Of a stretch of 64,000 nt of DNA, positions 60,701 to 64,000 are shown piece by piece. Every line of letters begins with the position of its first letter. Within the stretch, counting starts at the first letter, position 1. The notes below the pieces were generated by a model. It made no database searches, had not been told where the DNA came from, and worked only from the letters and a program-made list of their open reading frames with translations. The stretch comes from Mytilisepta virgata (Eukaryota; Mollusca; Bivalvia; Mytilida; Mytilidae), in NCBI GenBank assembly GCA_028015205.1, contig JAPWFG010000021.1:2108001-2172000 (forward strand), given 5' to 3'. The position numbers were made by a program, and so were the translations under genes.

Positions 60701-63350
60701 GATCCCACATCATAACAGGTAACATTAAGTATTATAAAATAAAGACACATACATGTATATCTAGACATGTATCCCACATCATATCAGGTAACATTAAGTA
60801 TTATATAATAAAGACACATACATGTATATCTAGACATGGATCCCACATCATATCAGGTAACATTAAGTATTATATAATAAAGACACATACATGTATATCT
60901 AGACATGGACCCCACATCATATCAGGTAACATTAAGTATTATAAAATAAAGACACATACATGTATATCTAGACATGTATCCCACATCATATCAGGTAACA
61001 TTAAGTATTATATAATAAAGACACATACATGTATATCTAGACATGGATCCCACATCCTATCAGGTAACATTAAGTATTAAAAAATAAAGACACATACATG
61101 TATATCTAGACATGGATCCCACATCATATCAGGTAACATTAAGTATTAAATAATAAAGACACATACATGTATATCTAGACATGGACCCCACATCATATCA
61201 GGTAACATTAAGTATTAAATAATAAAGACACATACATGTATATCTAGACATGGATCCCACATCATATCAGGTAACATTAAGTATTATATAATAAAGACAC
61301 ATACATGTATATCTAGACATGGATCCCACATCATATCAGGTAACATTAAGTATTATATAATAAAGACACATACATGTATATCTAGACATGGATCCCACAT
61401 CATATCAGGTAACATTAAGTATTATATAATAAAGACACATACATGTATATCTAGACATGGACCCCACATCATATCAGGTAACATTAAGTATTATAAAATA
61501 AAGACACATACATGTATATCTAGACATGTATCCCACATCATATCAGGTAACATTAAGTATTATATAATAAAGACACATACATGTATATCTAGACATGGAT
61601 CCCACATCCTATCAGGTAACATTAAGTATTAAAAAATAAAGACACATACATGTATATCTAGACATGGATCCCACATCATATCAGGTAACATTAAGTATTA
61701 AATAATAAAGACACATACATGTATATCTAGACATGGACCCCACATCATATCAGGTAACATTAAGTATTAAATAATAAAGACACATACATGTATATCTAGA
61801 CATGGATCCCACATCATATCAGGTAACATTAAGTATTATATAATAAAGACACATACATGTATATCTAGACATGGATCCCACATCATATCAGGTAACATTA
61901 AGTATTAAATAATAAAACACTTACTGACTGTATATTCAGGGAATAGTAAGATTATTATCCCCTCGATACCAACTATTGTCATCGGCTATGCCTAGGGGAC
62001 AATAAACTTACTATTCCCCTCATACCCAGTCAATAAGTATATATTATAGCATACATATAACTAACCATGGATTTAACATAGCTACAAAAGGATCAGAATA
62101 AGTATTATAGGATACAGAGCTACGCATTTGATCCCATATCAATCAGTTATCACATCAGTAAACATTAAATATGACTTAAAACATAGCTAGACAGGGATCA
62201 CACATCATATGTCAGAGGTAACATATAATGACAGGAAAAACATAACCCAGTAGCAACACATGCATCCCACATGATGTTAGTGAACATTAAGTATGGCACA
62301 TAGGTACACATTGGATCTCATATCACATCAGGTTATGGTGGTGGTAGGGGTTTTCGATTACCTAACATATATCTTCATTATGATCTTCCAGGTACATCAA
62401 TAACATATATATTTTATCTAGTCGTTTACTCCAAAACTCAAAAAAGAAATTTACAACTGAAACCTTTCACATCAGTAGCTTTTTTATTTGCACTTGCCGG
62501 TTGAATGACCTTGCTCTATTTACGCCAGATATATGACCGACATGTGTTTTCAATTAAACCCTCGATATTTTTAGACGTACTTCCATTGGCTAATAGATCA
62601 CATGGGCAAATATCATTAACATCACCGTCAGATGTTCAGACAACTTACCTGTGTGGAAAGTTTTGGCCTCTTGTATATTTTATTTGACTTTTAAACAATG
62701 ATAAGACATGGTTTTTAGAAAAATTGCTCCTTTTATCATAAAAAATGATAAATAAAGGTCTTCCCTGTTCCTGATCATATTCCAACAACTTTTGTGCTCA
62801 GTAGAAAAAAACGTGACTCCTTTGTTTGTAAATATATGCTAATTATCTGAAATCTCATGCAAGTGCGCAATTTACAAGATTATTAATAGCCTATCGAAAT
62901 CTTATGTCAAGACCATATAGTAAGCATTATGAAATATATACATGTATCTAAAAATGAATTCCATATCAAATCAGACAAAATTTAATTATTTGGCAAAAAT
63001 ATTGATGGCTTTTGATTCTAAAATATAACCAATCAAACAGCAGTAGGCTATTACCATAGTAACTGTTACAACTATAAGGATCATCATGGCCTTTTAATGA
63101 ACCAGTTTCTTTCATATCTGTAACTTATAAATTATACTGGACAGATTCTATATTTTTACCAAACATTCTGCGATAATAGATAATATCAGTTCAACACTTA
63201 ATACAGGAACATAGATTTACAATATGAATGTATATAACATATATTGACCATGTGGTAGCTTCCAACATAACATATATCTAATGTTTTCCAGGTGCTAAGT
63301 AACATGAAGATTGGATTCACAGCAGTTTTATATAGACTTATAATTGGAAG
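51719..63350 (+). CDS. SLC35A4: SLC35A4-like nucleotide-sugar transporter gene, 5' and 3' incomplete
   Basis: Multi-pass Golgi-type transporter of the SLC35A (nucleotide sugar/CMP-sialic acid transporter-like) family. Four plus-strand exons (51719-51798, 53551-53656, 58488-58652, 63292-63350) join in frame through GT-AG introns. Key matches to vertebrate SLC35A4 are VYGSYTILVHLCEKDGKIPF (human: MYG..APLLALC.VDGRVPF), SVPALLYAINNNMAIHMQ (human LSALLYGANNNLVIYLQ) and HMDPTSYQVLSNMKIG with FTAVLYRL (human YMDPSTYQVLSNLKIGSTAVLY). These cover TM1 to roughly TM4 of about ten, so the rest lies right of the window. The coding start is either in an unseen upstream exon or at the internal ATG near 51776. 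Introns carry pearl-like elements, hairpins, a hAT-like MITE and a 3.3 kb minisatellite that amplifies an exon-intron junction. Other SLC35A members fit less well. Confidence 0.85.
52178..52248 (+). other. Near-perfect 33-bp-arm hairpin, pre-miRNA-sized
   Basis: The left arm starts CTGGATAATGGATGCCATTC, the loop is TGCTT, and the right arm ends AATGGCATCCATTATCCAG. There is a single mismatch over 33 pairs. It is intronic and sense to the SLC35A4-like gene. It could be a hairpin MITE or a small-RNA precursor; the sequence alone cannot decide. Confidence 0.6.
52514..53243 (-). mobile_element. Pearl-like family A element in the SLC35A4-like gene
   Basis: Reverse orientation. It starts at ATCACCTGGCCAAAGGCCGT then GTGAGCTTTTGTCATCACTT and ends at CAGGTGAGCGATACAGGCTC then AGCCCTCTGAGCCTCTAG. 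Three to four units of about 150 bp (AATGGAACAAAACTTGCCAG) lie between. Confidence 0.8.
53551..53656 (+). CDS. SLC35A4: SLC35A4-like exon (TM1 / conserved loop)
   Basis: 106 bp after a strong TTTTTTTCAG acceptor, with donor AAG|GTTTGT. It encodes TMVYGSYTILVHLCEKDGK then IPFSSASSTLMIETSK. This is the conserved segment between TM1 and TM2 of SLC35A4 (human LCHVDGRVPFRPSSAVLLTELTK). The phase joins both neighbours. Confidence 0.88.
54061..54300 (+). repeat. Four-copy 61/62-bp tandem repeat
   Basis: TTTTGTTGTATAAAATTTAT then CGTTTCAATTTTTGTGTCAA recurs with GTTGTAT at 54069, 54130, 54192 and 54254. It is intronic in the SLC35A4-like gene and the copies are nearly identical. Confidence 0.9.
54387..55071 (-). 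mobile_element. Pearl-like family A element, second copy in the SLC35A4-like gene
   Basis: It starts AGCTCACCTAGCCCAAAGGG then CCATGTGAGCTATTGTCATC and ends CCAGGTGAGCGATACAGGCT then CCTGGGAGCTTCTAG. Units of about 166 bp are visible (AAAGATCTTCTTGTCTGAAA near 54631 and 54797), containing CATCCAAGATGGCCGCCAGA. Confidence 0.82.
55296..55679. mobile_element. hAT-like MITE with nested GGCCAGT palindromes
   Basis: The ends CAGGGGTTGACGTAAG and, inverted, CAGAGGTTGACTTAAG are similar, and CAGGGG is a common hAT start. GTTTG occurs directly on both outer flanks. Inside, ACTGGCCCTGTTGGCCAGT palindromes repeat. No ORF. Superfamily tentative, since hAT normally duplicates 8 bp. Confidence 0.55.
56792..57586 (+). 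mobile_element. Family E element in the SLC35A4-like gene
   Basis: ATACGCCC at 56792-56799 is inverted as GGGCGTAT at 57579-57586, where an imperfect hairpin forms with ATACGTTCCGTC. Three to four units of 150-165 bp contain AGACCATCATAATAAACA and TGTGTAAAGTTTGAAG. A GACAGACGGACGGAC stretch precedes the 3' hairpin, as in families A and B. Confidence 0.7.
57742..57999 (-). pseudogene. Possible coding remnant, unrecognised, acidic
   Basis: The minus-strand frame reads KHKKHGKNVFNEVCDDDF, MLRKTAEICVTVSDRLGHSF, EPDFEEPIQVVQEFDSALKF, ATFVVNRYASSSEENNNECE and PETSILK before a stop. The composition is protein-like, unlike the repeat ORFs around it. I see no convincing splice acceptor upstream and do not recognise the family. 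It could be a terminal exon of an antisense gene, a retrocopy fragment or chance. It lies inside an SLC35A4-like intron, on the opposite strand. Confidence 0.3.
58488..58652 (+). CDS. SLC35A4: SLC35A4-like exon (TM2-TM3), seed of the downstream minisatellite
   Basis: 165 bp (55 codons, phase 0 at both ends) between acceptor CATTACAG and donor CAG|GTAACA. It encodes LTTSVVLYLKQTKCQ, a basic loop, then FSLWLPFSVPALLYAINNN and MAIHMQLHMDPTSYQ. INNN and MDPxxYQ are strongly conserved in SLC35A proteins. Its last 22 nt plus about 47 nt of intron form the first unit of the tandem array that follows. Confidence 0.9.
58631..61917 (+). repeat. 69-bp minisatellite of 48 units, each carrying an exon end and usually a splice donor
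   Basis: The motif GGATCCCACATC or a one-base variant recurs from 58634 to 61873 with spacing 69 bp, except one 65-bp unit (58703 to 58768). That gives 47 intervals and 48 units. A unit runs CATGGATCCCACATCATATC, AG|GTAACATTAAG, TATTATATAATAAAGACACA, TACATGTATATCTAGA. Unit 1 is the authentic 3' end and donor of the transporter exon. At least four units (near 58856, 58994, 59132 and 59817) have lost the GT. Several units read ATTAAG or AACAAAG instead of AATAAAG. Blocks of 8 units (552 bp) and 10 units (690 bp) recur, showing multi-unit duplication. Confidence 0.95.
61918..62037. mobile_element. Foldback MITE of about 120 bp
   Basis: Two imperfect arms of about 45 bp, ACTTACTGACTGTATATTCA... 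at the left and its near-complement ...CTCATACCCAGTCAATAAGT at the right. Both contain GGGAATAGTAAG or its complement. The element sits at the right edge of the minisatellite. No transposase. Superfamily not assigned. Confidence 0.65.
62050..62345 (+). repeat. Decayed units of the exon-donor minisatellite
   Basis: Degenerate relatives of the 69-bp unit are visible: GGGATCACACATCATATGTC then AGAGGTAACAT near 62190; GCATCCCACATGATG...GAACATTAAGTATGG near 62262; and GGATCTCATATCACATCAGG near 62312. A weaker one lies at 62950-62990 (TGAATTCCATATCAAATCAG). They imply the array is older and was once longer. Confidence 0.6.
62346..63291. other. Intron, no other feature
   Basis: AT-rich remainder of the SLC35A4-like intron, with one weak decayed minisatellite unit at 62950-62990. 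Confidence 0.5.
63292..63350 (+). CDS. SLC35A4: SLC35A4-like exon (TM4 start)
   Basis: 59 bp after acceptor GTTTTCCAG, with donor AAG|GTATAT. It encodes VLSNMKIGFTAVLYRLIIGR (last codon split), continuing MDPTSYQ exactly as human SLC35A4 continues YMDPSTYQ with VLSNLKIGSTAVLY. It ends in phase 2; the next exon is outside the window. Confidence 0.9.
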
Positions 63351-63636
63351 GTATATATATTATTTACTGCTTAATAAGATTCAGGATTTTAAAAGTCTGG
63401 CATATATTATTAAGTCCTAGCAATTTATGCATTAAACACACCAAGTGATGACATTGCTCTATTGCCTCTGGATGACCACCACTTTAAATCAACTGCTAGC
63501 AAAAATTTTATCTGCATAATAATAGAAAAGAAATTTTTTGAGTTTCCAAAATGAATAAACACCCAGTGATTTTTCTGCAGTGCTGCTGCAGCGAAGATAA
63601 ACTTCGCTTATCAAGCTGATGCTGGTCGTAAGATTG

Positions 63637-63819
63637 TCAACAGGCTGGTATTACTGTTTGTTCTAGGACATCTAACTTCTTTCTTATAAATGCTTCTGCG
63701 TTGCTTACTGTTTGCGTATTGATGCAATATTTGAGAGTAGTGCCGTCTCCATTATCAGGCCCCCATTCAACACTTGTTGTTGTCCCTGAACCAGTCACAG
63801 TTGTAGGCTTGTGCATTAC
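63637..63819 (-). CDS. Possible terminal exon, unrecognised
   Basis: On the minus strand, after a TCCCCAG acceptor-like site, a 60-codon frame runs VMHKPTTVTGSGTTTSVEWG, PDNGDGTTLKYCINTQTVSN, AEAFIRKKLDVLEQTVIPAC and stops at 63637-63639. Codon use and composition look coding. It was not recognised as any family. It could be a host exon or a mobile-element remnant. Confidence 0.3.
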   Translation of the reverse strand, partial: VMHKPTTVTGSGTTTSVEWGPDNGDGTTLKYCINTQTVSNAEAFIRKKLDVLEQTVIPAC

Positions 63820-64000
63820 CTGGGGACATTTTGATCTCTATATTTTTAAATAGATTTAATTACATAATTCTTGTACAATGCGACTCTTTATTAGCCTTTA
63901 ATTTCGATGTTTATACAATGCAGAAAGTGTGTCTCAAAGATAGGTCAAGTCCAGCCATATGTCTAAAATACAGTGATTTATATTCCAGCCATATGTCTAA

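Noticed and set aside
58631..61917. CRISPR-like array
   Set aside because: The whole 69-bp unit repeats with no unique spacers, and the context is eukaryotic.
63575..63615. Histone-type 3' stem-loop (AGCGAAG/CTTCGCT)
   Set aside because: The stem and loop do not match the conserved histone stem-loop, and no histone coding sequence is near.

Overview
The window reads as a eukaryotic, AT-rich, repeat-dominated genome. I infer a marine bivalve, probably a mussel-like mollusc. This rests on genes split by GT-AG introns, on a ribosomal protein gene with a 5'TOP start, and on many dispersed elements of a type I associate with bivalves (tandem 120-170 bp units between short inverted ends). I saw no tRNA or rRNA gene, no CRISPR array and no prokaryotic gene organisation.

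Two real genes are recognisable, and both are invisible as long ORFs because they are cut into small exons. (1) RPS17 (ribosomal protein eS17) lies on the minus strand, complete in five exons from the TOP exon near 45.8 kb to the stop at 35.25 kb. (2) An SLC35A4-like nucleotide-sugar transporter gene lies on the plus strand, with four exons between 51.7 and 63.35 kb. It runs off the right edge, and its first exon is not identified. The two genes are divergent.

Layout: 1-11.9 kb holds pearl/HINE-like tandem-repeat elements, LINE tails, and a tandem duplication of an element plus its flanks. 12-18.6 kb is mostly unassigned AT-rich DNA. 19.8-22.6 kb is a TTAA-flanked DNA transposon with a broken THAP domain, abutting a 3.9 kb repeat element (22.6-26.5 kb) that is the inverted relative of the one at 9.4-11.7 kb. 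27.7-28.1 kb is a clean Harbinger-like MITE. 28.9-34.6 kb holds more tandem-unit elements. 35.2-45.8 kb is RPS17, with introns loaded with at least four families of inverted-ended elements and a cruciform-prone array. 45.9-50.2 kb holds a truncated LINE tail and a long, broken PHD-endonuclease-RT LINE. 51.7-64 kb is the transporter gene.

The most striking structure is at 58.63-61.92 kb: a 69-bp minisatellite of 48 units. Its first unit is the real 3' end of a transporter exon plus its splice donor. Each unit therefore repeats the last coding codons, usually a copy of the 5' splice site, and in most units an AATAAA motif.
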